From the NCBI RefSeq assembly GCF_000226115.1, contig NC_016457.1, forward strand, positions 8,990,001-9,054,000: 64,000 nt of DNA. The letters are read 5' to 3'. Origin of the DNA: Thermothielavioides terrestris NRRL 8126 (taxonomy: Eukaryota; Ascomycota; Sordariomycetes; Sordariales; Chaetomiaceae). Shown here one piece after another: positions 37,401 to 48,082 of the stretch; the stretch's first letter is position 1; every line of letters starts with the position of its first letter. Both the position numbers and the translations under genes were made by a program. The notes beneath the pieces are model-generated. The model saw only the letters and a program-made list of their open reading frames with translations, made no database searches and was not told where the DNA came from.

Positions 37401-37994
37401 TGTTAAGAGTAAGAGCTCCTAGAAGGAAGGGGGTATACGTTGAAGTGACGGAGTATAAGCAAGGTATAAGTAGAGTATATACTATAAGGTAGCTATAGGT
37501 AGGGGGGGTATAGGTAGTTGCATTGAACGCTAGCCTCTCTTATTGCCTATAGGTTCTATCCTCTTTATCTCTCCTATCCTAGCCCTCGATCTTCCTCCGT
37601 ATCGGCTAGCCTCTATTCTCGAGCTCGTAGATCCTTTCCTAGGCCATCCTATAGCGCCTATATAGCTCTCTAAGTACACCTAATCCGCTTTGTTGCCGAC
37701 CTAATGTCTCAGTTCCCTGTACTTGCTTAGCCTAATGCCCTGCACTTCGCTTAGCTCTATGCCCCTCCAATCGCTCCTCTAAGTGGCTCGTATAATCCAG
37801 GCTACTGACGTACGCCCTAGTGGCGTACGTAGATAACCTGCGTAGTGCCCTGTGGTTGGCTAGGCTGCGCTAGGTGCCGGATACAGGGCGAGGTGGTCGG
37901 GCCAAGGGTTGTGCTAGGTGCCGAGGCGCGTTCCGAGGGCTGTGCCGAGTGCCGAGGCGGGTCCCGCGGGTTAGGGTGGTTCCAGGGCATGACA
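37401..37994 (-). repeat. Gypsy-A 5' LTR (right copy)
   Basis: 594 bp partner of 7860-8453. Its right half (about 37790-37990) is conspicuously GC-rich and looks nearly unmutated beside the RIP-altered left copy. It ends CATGACA followed by the AGCTA duplication. Confidence 0.93.
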
Positions 37995-38049
37995 AGCTAT
38001 CAATTATTACGAAGTTCCTTAAAGTTGAAAGTAGTATTAGGGATATAAG

Positions 38050-40330
38050 GTAGTATAGTCTAGTAGCTAGCTAGTACTTAACTAAAGAACTATATATTAT
38101 TGCTTATTACTAAGATATAAACAAAGGAATATCTAACTCCTAAACCTATTATAGATCCTTCTAAACTCTACTTAATAGCTTCCTTAAAATATAGTCGAGA
38201 TCCTTTTATAAGCTATATATTACCTATACATTATCCTAGATCCTATATATCGTAGTTTATAGTAACTATATTAGCTCCTAGACCTATAGGAATAGATACT
38301 ATATAATAGAGACCTCGTCTAAGCTAGTGAGATCTACTAGCAATAGAACGATACTATAGTATATTCTAAACCCCTTCGCTTCTAAGATATTAACTAGCTA
38401 CTAGAAGTGCTCTAGCTATAATAAGTTCGTTAACAAGTAATAATGCTAGATATATAAGTAGAGGAGCAATTAGCTTCTAAACCACTTATACCTATAGCGA
38501 GGGATACTAACTAGCTTTGGAATTAGGGTATCCTATAAAAGCTAAGCTACTTAATCCATTTAGTTGACTATATTATAATAGTCTAGGTTATAGCGTTTAT
38601 CTAGAGTAGCCTACCTAAGTATAGAGACCTTAGTAGCAATGTCGGTAGTACCCTAGGTAGTTAGCTATAGTAGCTAGATAGCTACTATACTGCTCTGCTA
38701 CTGCCTATCATTGTATTATAGACTAAAAAACTAGTCCAGTATAAAAACGCTATTAAAGTCAAGAGGCTCGTTAGTATTGAACTATTTATAAGCTATTGAT
38801 AGCTTATATACAATTAGTACTTAAGCCTACTTAGGTAGTCTATTAAAGCCCTAGCTGTTAAACTGCTCTATATATATAGCTAGAAGTATATAATTGAGAC
38901 TTCTAAACTTAGCCTAGATCGCCTTGTTTTAGTAGTCTTATATATAGTAATTAAGGTAAATGATTAAACTAGCAAAGAAGAAGGTACTAAGTATCTACTA
39001 CTTTAGTATAAGCTTAACGTTCTTGACCTTTAAGTACTATCCTTCGACTATATTTGTTATAGTAATTTAGTAGAGTAGGGAGATTAGGTCTTATACCTAA
39101 TACGCCTATAGCTAAATGTTATTTAGCTAATTGTTCTTTAAATATTGCTTAAGCCTATCAGTGCTAGCGTAAGCAATAGTAGCTTTAATAGACTCTATAT
39201 AGCCTTTTTCCGAACGACGGCTTAGAAGAGTAGCTACTATATAGCTAAGGCACTCCTTGTTAATGCTAATCTAGCACTTCAAAGTCTTCTAGCAATACTT
39301 TATATAGAGGAGATATTGTATATATAGGAGGCTATACTTATTGTAGCTAAATGTCTCCTAGATAGTAAGTTGTTTAGCTATAGAGTCGTCGATAATTATA
39401 TATTTTAGGAGCTAGCCCCTATTAGCTACTCCCTTATACTACTTTAATAGTACGCCTAGGTATACTACGATACTATTAGTAGTCTACCTCTCTATAAAGA
39501 AGTAAGTAGAAGGGAGCTAGTAGCTATTAAAGTCCCGAACTATAATTGTAAATAGGTACTAACTGCTATAAGCAGTCTTATAAGTAGTATCTATAATCGC
39601 TAGTTAGCTATACTTTTTTAATATATCCAATAGGTCTCTATATACAAAGACTAATATAGAGGAGTTCTCGCTAAGTATAGTCAGTGTCTTATACTTGTAC
39701 TAATCACTGTAGGCTAGTAGCTAAGCAACGGCTTCTATAAATTCTACTTCTTTAAAAACCTTATAGGACTATACTTTATAAGTATTATATTTACTAAGCT
39801 TAAGAGACCTATAAAGGTTATAAATCTCCTTAGTTATAATATACTAGCCGCTTATACTATAAAGATATACCTTAGCCTTAGGGGTTTTGGTATAGCTATA
39901 TAGCTAGTATTCTACTACTCTATCGCTATATCTAGTAGAGAGGAGGTAGGCGATATACTCTATAATAATATATAGGCGTTTAATTATTTCGATATCTTCT
40001 ATTAAGTGATTGTAGTTATAGTGAATTACAATATTAATAGTACCGTCGTTGTATTAAACTTTATAGAGAGTATAGCGATATAGCTCTATATTCTATAGCG
40101 CCCTATTGCATTTACCTTGCCCTTTAGTCTTTTATAGCGTTTTCTAGAGATGGCAATAGAATATAGTCTTTATTTACTATTACCTTAGGGCATCTCTTCT
40201 ACTATAGAAGTACGATACCTAGCGCTATTTAGCTTGTTAGGCTATATATAGGAGGGTAAACTCGCTCTCTTTAAACTAGCGTTTCTAGATCTCTATAATA
40301 TTATTAGGAATTGCAAGGCTACTATTTAGC
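38050..40330 (-). pseudogene. MULE-type transposase relic
   Basis: On the minus strand, long stretches read through apart from TAG/TAA. Around 40000-40080 a zinc-ribbon-like N-terminal end reads YNDGTINIVIHYNYNH. Near 39570-39610 AIIDTTYKT, then a stretch with PSTYFFIE (about 39480-39510), then IIIDDSIAKQLTI at about 39360-39410. This order (D-T-T-Y-K-T, then D-D-S-x-A-x-Q) matches the MULE transposase DDE core. The SWIM-type tail is not recognisable. It is the layer into which Gypsy-A inserted, so it predates all three retroelements. Confidence 0.6.
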
Positions 40331-40705
40331 GCTCTAGGCTCTAGTTTAGATAAGCGAATTAAGGATATATACTTATACCTACGTCTAGAAGCCGGTTCTT
40401 CTATTAAGGAACTATCTCCCTTATTAGATAATGCAAAGCTGTTTAGTAGCTAGGTAGAAGCTAGAGTAGGACTTAGAAAGCTATTTGATTATAACGATTA
40501 TAGGATTAGGGGCTCTAAGTTAAGGAGGAGCTATAGTAGTATCTACTAAGTAGCTAGATCGAGGCTAGGCTTAGTAGGTAGATGTTCTAAGACTAAGAAG
40601 CTCGCTATAGGTATAGTATTAGCAATTTAATACTAGTGATTAAATTAGGCATTAGACTAAACGGCATTTATATATTAAGGGGGACTAAAGGCGCTAATAG
40701 GCTAT

Positions 40706-41225
40706 GAATACTACGTCGTTTTATTGCTAGCTATATAGTATATCGTTTTATTACTAGCTATATAGTACATTGATTTGTTACTAGCTATATAACGTATCAA
40801 TTTATTGCTAACTATATAAAGCAAGCTAGTCTATAGTAGGATATTAGTCTATAGCTAGATCAATGCTTAGCAACTACTAATAGGTAGGTAGTAAAACAAC
40901 TTACCTAGTACGTCTTTAGGTTACTAGTTATATAGTATATCGTTTTACTACTAGCTATATAATACGTCGTTTTATTGCTAGCTATATAGTACATCGTTTT
41001 ACTACCAACTATATAGTATATTATTTTACTACTAACTATACGAAGCGAGCTAGTCTATAGCTAGATCAATGCTTAGCAACTGCTAATCGGTAGGTAGTAA
41101 AACAACTTATTAAGTATATCTTTTAGTTGTTAGCTACATAGTGTAAGTTAGTCTATAGTAGGATACTAGTTAGTAGCTAGATAAATACTTAGCAACTATT
41201 GATATGTCAGTGGCAAACCAACTTA
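40706..41225. repeat. subterminal-type tandem and higher-order repeat array
   Basis: A unit of about 28 bp containing TCGTTTTAYTRCTAGCTATA recurs from 40714, in runs of four or five. Each run is followed by a longer block with TAGTCTATAG...AGATCAATGCTTAGCAACT and GGTAGGTAGTAAAACAACTTA. The larger block appears near 40824-40903 and 41049-41108, with a diverged copy near 41147-41220, giving a higher-order period of roughly 200-225 bp. Lying beside the MULE-type relic, it could be that transposon's subterminal repeat region. Confidence 0.7.
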
Positions 41226-41541
41226 CTAATAGGATCCATTGGATATAGGCTAAATATATAGTTCTATAGCGATATAAAGTTGTAATATAGGTCTAAGTAG
41301 AATAGAGGGTTGGTATAGATATAGATTAGTTGGGGAAACGTAGGTAGGATATACATAGATGTAAACTAGCGGCTAGGTAGCCGCTAGCGCGACGTAGGCG
41401 TAAGGACTACCGCATTGAAATTGTTAAGCGGCGGCAAAAGGAGTTACTTCTAAGCGTGGTGGCCATAGTATCTATAAGGACATCGGAAATTGGTCTTAGT
41501 GGGACCTCTTTAGCCATCAGCGGTTCGAGTTACCTGAATTA
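41226..41541. other. right edge of the RIP-affected block
   Basis: The sequence grades from TpA-rich (to about 41360) into balanced composition by about 41440. No gene is supported. TSD base pair TA (41540-41541) of the MITE closes it. Confidence 0.5.
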
Positions 41542-42162
41542 CCAGGGGGCTCCACTTGCACCAATTTCAGTTGCCCCCTCTCCTGCGGAGAAGGGGGAGC
41601 AAAATTATAGAACAGCACACAATTGGGAGACAAAACAAATCTCTATACATTTTCTTAGCATTTGTATTAGTATCGACATTTGTACCTCAACTACTCAACC
41701 AATTTACATTGCATTATCTTCAAACTTTGCCCAATTGCAAAGAGAGTACTAAAGAGCTTGAAAATACAATTATTTTTAAATTGAATAAGTTGTTGTAAGC
41801 TTTTGCTTAGTTATTTGGATATTCTCCTAACGTTCCTTCTACGAGTTGCTATATTCCTCTATACGAGTTGCTACCCAACTCACTACTATACACTAGCTTA
41901 AATATATGTAGATAGGTATATAATTTTAATCCATTTTAAGAAATATATATATCTAAGCCCTCTTAGCAACTGAGCTAAGTTTTAAAGCGATGCAATGCAA
42001 ATTGGTTATGTAATTCAGGTACAATGTTTTACGTTAACGTGGTTACTCGGAAAATGTATGGAGAATTGTTCTGTCCCCCAATTGTGTGCTGTCCTATAAT
42101 TTTGCTCCCCCCTCTCCGTAGGAGAGGGGGCAACTGAAATTGGTGCAAGTGGAGCCCCCTGG
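41542..42162. mobile_element. mariner/Tc1-like MITE, 621 bp, long terminal inverted repeats
   Basis: The ends CCAGGGGGCTCCACTTGCAC and its inverse are flanked by TA on both sides (41540-41541 and 42163-42164), the Tc1/mariner duplication. The inverted repeats are about 113 bp long and nearly identical (41542-41654 against 42162-42050). Inside each arm is a secondary palindrome: TTGCCCCCTCTCC and GGAGA(A/G)GGGGGAGCAA around a short loop. The centre is AT-rich and shows no transposase, so the element is non-autonomous. Open frames across it are mirror images from the inverted repeats, not genes. Confidence 0.88.
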
Positions 42163-42164
42163 TA

Positions 42165-42566
42165 GTTAGCTGCCCAGCTGAAGGAAACTGTGTTGGCCCT
42201 TGCTGATTTTGGTAGCCCTTCCACAACAACAGCTCCCCACATTGGTGCCAGGTCGGACCATCGCCGAGACCCAGATGCCCCGTTGAGACTTGAAAGGTGA
42301 GAAGGTGGGTAGCATCTGATACGGTGCACAATCGCTTTGAAGATGCATTCTCGAGTTTCATTTACTAGCTCTTTCTCTCTGCGGAGTAGGTAACTATCCT
42401 CACTAAGATAAATGGGTTATGATCAACATAGCCCTGCGTTAAGTATCTGGCGAGCAAAAGAGCAAGGACTGCTTAACGCTCCTGACTCAGCGTGCAACCG
42501 ACAATCGACCTCCATCCGGGGCACGGAACTCCAATGCAATGCAAAGCTCGCGTCAATATGCGCTGT
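42165..42566. other. intergenic 3' of the glutaminase gene
   Basis: About 400 bp of balanced composition between the MITE and the stop codon of the gtaA-like gene. It probably contains the 3' UTR and poly(A) site. No further feature seen. Confidence 0.4.
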
Positions 42567-45009
42567 TTAATAGGGAGACAGGGCCAGCAAAGCAAACGTC
42601 CCCCCCATGACCGGCCTGGCCACGAACACCGGCCCGCCATCCGGGTACCCGCCCGTCACCGAATCGTAGAGGTCGGTCATGGCGCGGTTGGTCGACGTCG
42701 TCCCGATCCAGTTGGCCAGCTTCGATATGAACATGTTCCGCGTGGGCTCGCTGGCGACGGCCGCTACAAACATCTCCCAGTCTGACTTGGTCCAGGTGTG
42801 CCGGGTGTCGAGGGGCACACCGTACTGGTTGGCCACCGTCGGGTAAAAGTTGCTCTGCATGTCGAAGATAGACTGGTCCACGAAATTGAGGTTGAGGAGC
42901 TTGTCGGCGTAGATATTGTAGAGGAGCCCTGCTCGTTGCGTCGTGGTTAGCATTCCATGCGCGGGAAACGGGGCAAAGTACACAGAGAGGGCGCGTCTGT
43001 ACCATGGCTGTCGTCGTTTCCGTAGCTCAGCGTCGTATGAGGCGGGTTTGCCTGGGAGTTGATGCCCAGCTGTTTCCAACCCTTCAGGTAGTTATCAGCA
43101 ATCGCCCCGAACTGGTCGTCGTTGTTGGTCAGCTGGGCGATGTGAGACATGGCCTTGAGCCCGATGATGCCCTTGATGGCGAGATTCGTCTGGTTGCTGC
43201 AACGGTCTCGTTAGTTTCGTTGGCCAGGCTTCATCTCCGACGTTAGAAGCACTCACGCCAGAGTCCCCGCAAAGTCATCTGTGCTCAGTTGGCTCGCGGG
43301 AATAAGAGACTCCTCCACCAAGAACTGGGCCCATTGGGACAGCTTTGCGTAGTGAGCCGACAGATAGGCCGTGTCTCCGGTGCGCTGAGCATAGGCCAGC
43401 GTCATAATAATCATGTTTCCACATTCCTCCAACGGCATGGCCTCGTCATTCCCTTGTGGATATCCCTTGGCCACTGGGAAAGTTCCGAGATCGTGCTCGG
43501 CGTATGCGTTCGGATAGGCACCGCTCTCCTGGTTCTCAAACAGCGGGTCAAGTATGTACCTCGCAATCGATGCGTTGAGATAGAGAAAAATTGGATACGC
43601 AGGGAAGATGACGTCAACGGTTTGAATGTCGCTATTCGAGCTGATCTCCTTCAGGAAAATGTACGGCTTTGAAGGAGTACCAGCGTATTGGAGCGCGCCA
43701 AAGGTCTGGCGGACGGCAAGCGTCGTGATAGTGGCGTAGTTCTGTCCGGCTGCCTTCTCCGAGTCCGACTGTATCCGTTGGTCGAGGGCGGAGGATACCT
43801 CGCTGGCGTGGTCGTAGTCGTTGTAGAAGGCAGCAACGGCCGAGACTTCGTCTTGATAGTACGACGACCACAGCCCTGGCACCGGCGCCAAGTTGCCACT
43901 CTGGCCAGCAAAGTTGATGACTTGGTCTTGGACAAGGCCCAGGGTGAAGACTCTCTCCACGTCATCCCCCGTCACGTTACCCAGGTCGTGGGAAAACGCG
44001 AATACCGGCCTAGGGGGAAGGTCAGTCGATGAGCGTTCCAGGTCCCGCCCCCAGCCGTGCAAGTGAAACCCACCATTGTTGGTTCACGGGCCTAAAGTTT
44101 GACTCCATCGAGTCGGTAAGAACCCTGTTGTTTGCAAACTGGCCCCGCAGCGTCGTGTCTTGGCCGATCTGCCAGGTCATCTGTACAGAGAGCGTCAGAC
44201 TCTCCCGACCGTCCCACGCGCCGGAGTAGTGGGAGATCGGACTTACCCCGCTGTTGGAACGAGTGGCCAAATACCAGTTGCCCCAGCTGGCAATCTCCTG
44301 TGATTCCTGGAACTGCTGCTGGTTCTGGCGGAAGAACTTGTGGTAAGCGATATCGCCAGTGCTGCCAGTGTCCCACTGGATGATCTGGGAGGTGTCGCCA
44401 CTAGCCCACTCTGTCTGATCGTTAGCAAAACGCCCAAGGCGCGGGAAGAGAGGAGATAGATGGAATTACCCCCGGAGACGTCCATGTAGACCTGGACAGC
44501 ATGTGGTTGACCGTCAGAAGACCTGGTCTTGACAGAAACATACGAGAATTGCTGGGACTGTCTCGCCAAGTCGTCGGGATAAACCGGGGATAGGAAAGTG
44601 ACAGTCATAGTGACTTTCCCGGCGACGTCAAAGGTAAAGATGCTCCGGGTCGCGGTATACTCGAGTGACACCTGGTTGACGGGTGCCGGGCCGGGCGCGC
44701 CCCCCATCCAGTTGTAAGTCACTCCATCAACGGCGACCAACCCTTGCCAGCCCAGAATACCGCCCCTATTCGAGAGTCAGCCACAAATATCCTGGCATAT
44801 GAGTAAGACCAGAGGTAGCATTACGTCCAGTGCCGTGGCCAAGCGCCCGGAAGGACGTCCCCAGAGTCACCCTGAAGCCAGGCGTTGAGATACGGCGATC
44901 GCACGGCGAGCGGGACCGCCGGGGGTCTTGTTGGCTTGAAGGTCGGAGAGGCAGCAATAAGACTGGCACTCATGGCTGCCAGGGCGGCCACCATTTTGAG
45001 GAGCCGCAT
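42567..45009 (-). CDS. gtaA: secreted glutaminase A-like protein (DUF5127/DUF4965/DUF1793)
   Basis: The family (Aspergillus GtaA) is secreted and hydrolyses L-glutamine to glutamate. Seven exons: 45009-44825, 44765-44470, 44410-44247, 44180-44074, 44009-43257, 43196-43003, 42928-42567. They sum to 2061 nt, 686 residues, the usual family size. All six introns (59-74 nt) start GT and end AG, with CTAAC-like branch sites in several. An N-terminal signal peptide is evident (MRLLKMVAALAAMSAS...). Family blocks: PYLNAWLQGDSGDVLPG, VDGVTYNWMGG, WGNWYLATRS, PVFAFSHDLG, FPAYPIFLYLNA, EHDLGTFPVAKGYPQGNDE with EECGNMIIM, and the C-terminal TRHTWTKSDWEMFVAA and GGYPDGGPVFVARPVMGGTFA. It is the first intact gene beside the heterochromatic block, so position effects on expression are plausible. 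Confidence 0.94.
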
Positions 45010-48000
45010 TACTGGAAGGCCGCACACCGCGGAGGGTGAGACAAACGGAGCGGGCCGAGTAGATACGACCGGAGAGGGGGCCCACGGAAAGGAGAGGAGA
45101 CGTGCACGCCCCGAATAGTCTGGAAGTCAAAATATCAAGTCCGCGGCGGACGCTGAGCAACGACCTGCTAGGAGATACCAATATGCGCAAGGGCAGCCGC
45201 TGGTGGAAAGCCGGAGGAGAGGACCCCCAGAACCGGCAGCCGCGGGGGTTTTGTAGACGGGCAGCAGCACAGATGCTACACGCCAAAGCGGCACGCGGAT
45301 AGGCCCGAGAACATGGACGAACTGAGCACCGGTCATACAGCGGGGTCTCGAGACCCTCTCGGTCCCCAGGTGCGGTTCGCCATCGCACGGCGATGCTCCG
45401 GACCATCGAGGGGTTCACTGGAAGCTGAAAGGAGAAGGTGGCGGCGACCCCGCTGAGCAATAACTCCTAGCGCCGTACCACGCGTGTTACACGATAGACG
45501 GCGAGGTAAGCATACCACATGAGAGATGCCGAGCGCCCGATCTGCGGCACCATCGGCAGGCCTCCCTAGTCGTGGGCCTTAAGAGCACGTACACTAGTCC
45601 ATGCAACATACACAGCAGGATGGACGGCCGTGATGTGGGACCAACGAGAAGGCATTGTGTCTTTCGCAGGGATCGAGCTCTGCCAAGACATCCTGTTGGA
45701 AACTGTGATTTGCCATCACCTCGCGCAGACAAAAAGGACGGAGTGGTGAGGGAATTCTGGGGAGGCACGGTACACTGCCGCCGCAGGCAAGATAATCTGC
45801 CCGAATCGCAAGAAAGCACGCAGGTCATGCTCTGGAACGAGCCGGCTGCAAGGTGAAAGCCGAGGCAAAGGGTGGACAGAGACAGGAGGGAGATTTCCCT
45901 AAGAGACGGGCCACCGGGCTTCTCCGCCGTAGCCCACTCTCCCTGGATGCTGCGTGAGTGAACCCGTCTGAAGAGTGTCACCGTAGCCTTCATCATGGCC
46001 GTGGCTGGCCGGGGTCGGTCGGGGGCGGCTAGGTGTGAGAGTGCGGAGGATGGTTGCCAAGCCTGAGAACGCGACGGCACATCGCGAGATGGCTGGCGAA
46101 GCAGTTGCTGGCGGTGCTGAGACACAGCAAGTGTATTCGCTTGCGCGGGGTCAACTCACTCGAAGCCATACCATTGCGGCTGGCTCAAAGGTCTTGGTCG
46201 ATAATGGCAAGACGGGACATCGGCTTTCCGCAAGTCCGTTTGCTTGTCCGCTTGAGCCTGTATGGGGCGTGATTCTCTCTCCAGGTGGGAGCAGGCAGCT
46301 ACATTCTTGTTCTTGGTCTGGAGTAAAGCCGAAGTGACGTTGCAAGCCTACAGGGGTGGTGCCGACGCTACTCCATAACAGGAAAAGTGCCTGAATCCAA
46401 CCAACCCGGCCAGCCTACCCCACACGCAACCCACCCCTCCTTCGGCCTCCAGTTACGATGGAGTACCTCCGTTGTTTGTACTCCGCAGACGCAACAATGA
46501 AATGAAAGCAAGGTCACCGGGCCGAGACCGTGTCACGCCAGTCCCCTCAACGTAGCTTTGTGCTCAGGTCTAGAAGGTTGGTACCCAGCATTCCTGCGAC
46601 ACAACACACAGCGCCTGGACGCACAGCTTCTGGCGACATATTATGTTCGTAACGGTGGGTGGTGCAGCTACCTGGTACGGTAGGTACCTTAAATCTGTCC
46701 GTATTATACCAACAGATGCCCGCAATCGATCCACGGATGACCCTAACCCTGAGGCTTGACACTGCATACTACTACCACACACAACACTGTGAAAGCGTCA
46801 CGTTGAAATCCTCCGGGCTACCTAGCAGCCGTGTCAATTCTGGCGGTGTAATAACCGAAGCATTGGCTGCATATAGCGATGCATGGACAGGAAGGGAACT
46901 TGGTCCGTGGCAAGGCGGCCCACCCCTCATGTCACTCTGCCTCTACCGTGATGCTAGGCCTCGGCATGTCTATTGGGCAGCAAAACGGAGATGTGGCCAA
47001 GCCTGATAGTAAGACTAGACACACTGTCCAGTAGCAGCATAGCAGATGTACTGTACCTATGTACTGGCTACAGGCGTCCTGTTTGAGAGACAAGGCAGAA
47101 ACTGCCATGTCTGGGCCCTAGCTGACACCTCAACAGCTCGGTTCACAAGATGCCTCCTAACCAGCAGACATTAAGTCTTAAGTCAGAGAAGGCTTGAGCG
47201 CTCAGGGTGACTACGGTCAAACAGAAGGTCATCGGGACCGGCAGCACTTCGCATCACGGGGCCAAGCTATCCTTCCACAAAATAGGGTAGACGCCTGTAT
47301 ACTGTCGGGTCCAATTTCCTCTTGCAGGTTCCGGGCAACCCCCGAGCCCAAACACGCCAGAGCCGAGGTGCTACTTGCGTCTTACACGTGAGTGATCCAT
47401 GGCACGAGGCTGGCATGAACGCCGTCACCCTTAGCCACCACGTGCCTTGCGCTTGGAAGCGGCCCTTGCGGCAGTCGTCAGACGGCGACGTCTGGAAGCG
47501 GGAAAAGTTTCTCGATCCGGGCACGAGTATGCTGTACGTCGAGTGAGAGATCTTGGGCTTCTTCATTCATTCCCCAGCTGCGGCTGGCGCTTTGTCAGCG
47601 GATTTCTCAAGAAGCCGTCTTGCCACGCCCCGTCCAAGTGCCCTACCTCTTTTTTTTGACTTTGCTTCTTAGCCTCCAGAAGCGAGAACTCGGCGGGAGC
47701 CTCCGAGATCCAGTGGGGGAATTGCCAAGCAAGAGAAGTCGCGCAACAGGATGCGCCATGCATGGGGAACACAAACAGCGGGGAGCGTCCTACCGTTCGC
47801 TCCCCTGACCAAGCCGGCATCGTGAACTTATGTCGTATCCCGAGGCAAGTATCCAGCCAAGGCCTTGCAGCAAGTAACCGCGCAAATCGAATGACCGGAG
47901 AGTGAGCTGGCGCCTGACATACGAGTAGCTCGATGGCAGAGCCCTGCGATCCGCCGTTGGAGGCTCGGGCAAACTGCCCTACTGTCCATGTTGTCCCAGA

Positions 48001-48082
48001 GCATACAGACTTCGATTCCCCGGTGGGGTGAGAACGAAATCAGCCGCGGACAGAAGCCTGAGGTCCCACGAGCACCCTCAGT
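45010..48082. other. 3.1-kb gene-free interval
   Basis: GC-rich, with many overlapping short frames in several phases and no conserved motif or splice-linked exon set that I can support. It includes the promoter of the gtaA-like gene at its left end. TACTCCG/GGAGTAC-type motifs occur near 46458-46490. Confidence 0.45.

Larger units (their letters stand above)
7860..37994 (-). mobile_element. Gypsy-A: Ty3/Gypsy chromovirus-type LTR retrotransposon (outer element, interrupted twice)
   Basis: The LTRs are 7860-8453 and 37401-37994, both 594 bp, starting TGTTA and ending ...ACA (ATA by C-to-T in the left copy). A 5-bp target duplication AGCTA lies at 7855-7859 and 37995-37999. Without the two nested insertions and their duplications it is about 9.53 kb. 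It is minus-oriented: gag and pol read from right to left. Two CCHC zinc-knuckle remnants lie near 36015-36075 and 35765-35810, RT near 34860-34920 with its active-site box near 34536-34565, an H2C2 region and integrase near 19300-20120, and a chromodomain near 18880-18976. A purine tract (AAAGGAGGAGAG on the minus strand) abuts the 3' LTR. All coding parts are broken by TAG/TAA. A plus-strand reading frame lies beyond pol (separate entry). Confidence 0.93.

Noticed and set aside
37845..38048. 67-codon frame rich in Gly/Arg/Cys
   Set aside because: It lies inside the less mutated half of the Gypsy-A LTR and runs past its end; it is open only because this LTR half escaped RIP.
5281..41440. AT-rich 36-kb block as a regional centromere
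   Set aside because: The block is accounted for by one DNA-transposon layer and three complete nested LTR retrotransposons with precise duplications. Nothing in the sequence requires a centromere, though chromatin data could show otherwise.
41456..42361. Open frames of 98-110 codons on both strands around the MITE
   Set aside because: They are mirror translations of the terminal inverted repeats (the same GAPLAPISV-like peptide on both strands) and therefore not genes.
45487..46125. 212-codon minus-strand frame upstream of the glutaminase gene
   Set aside because: Ser/Arg/Cys-rich mixture without conservation, overlapping frames in other phases, no splice-linked extension; it looks like chance in GC-rich DNA.
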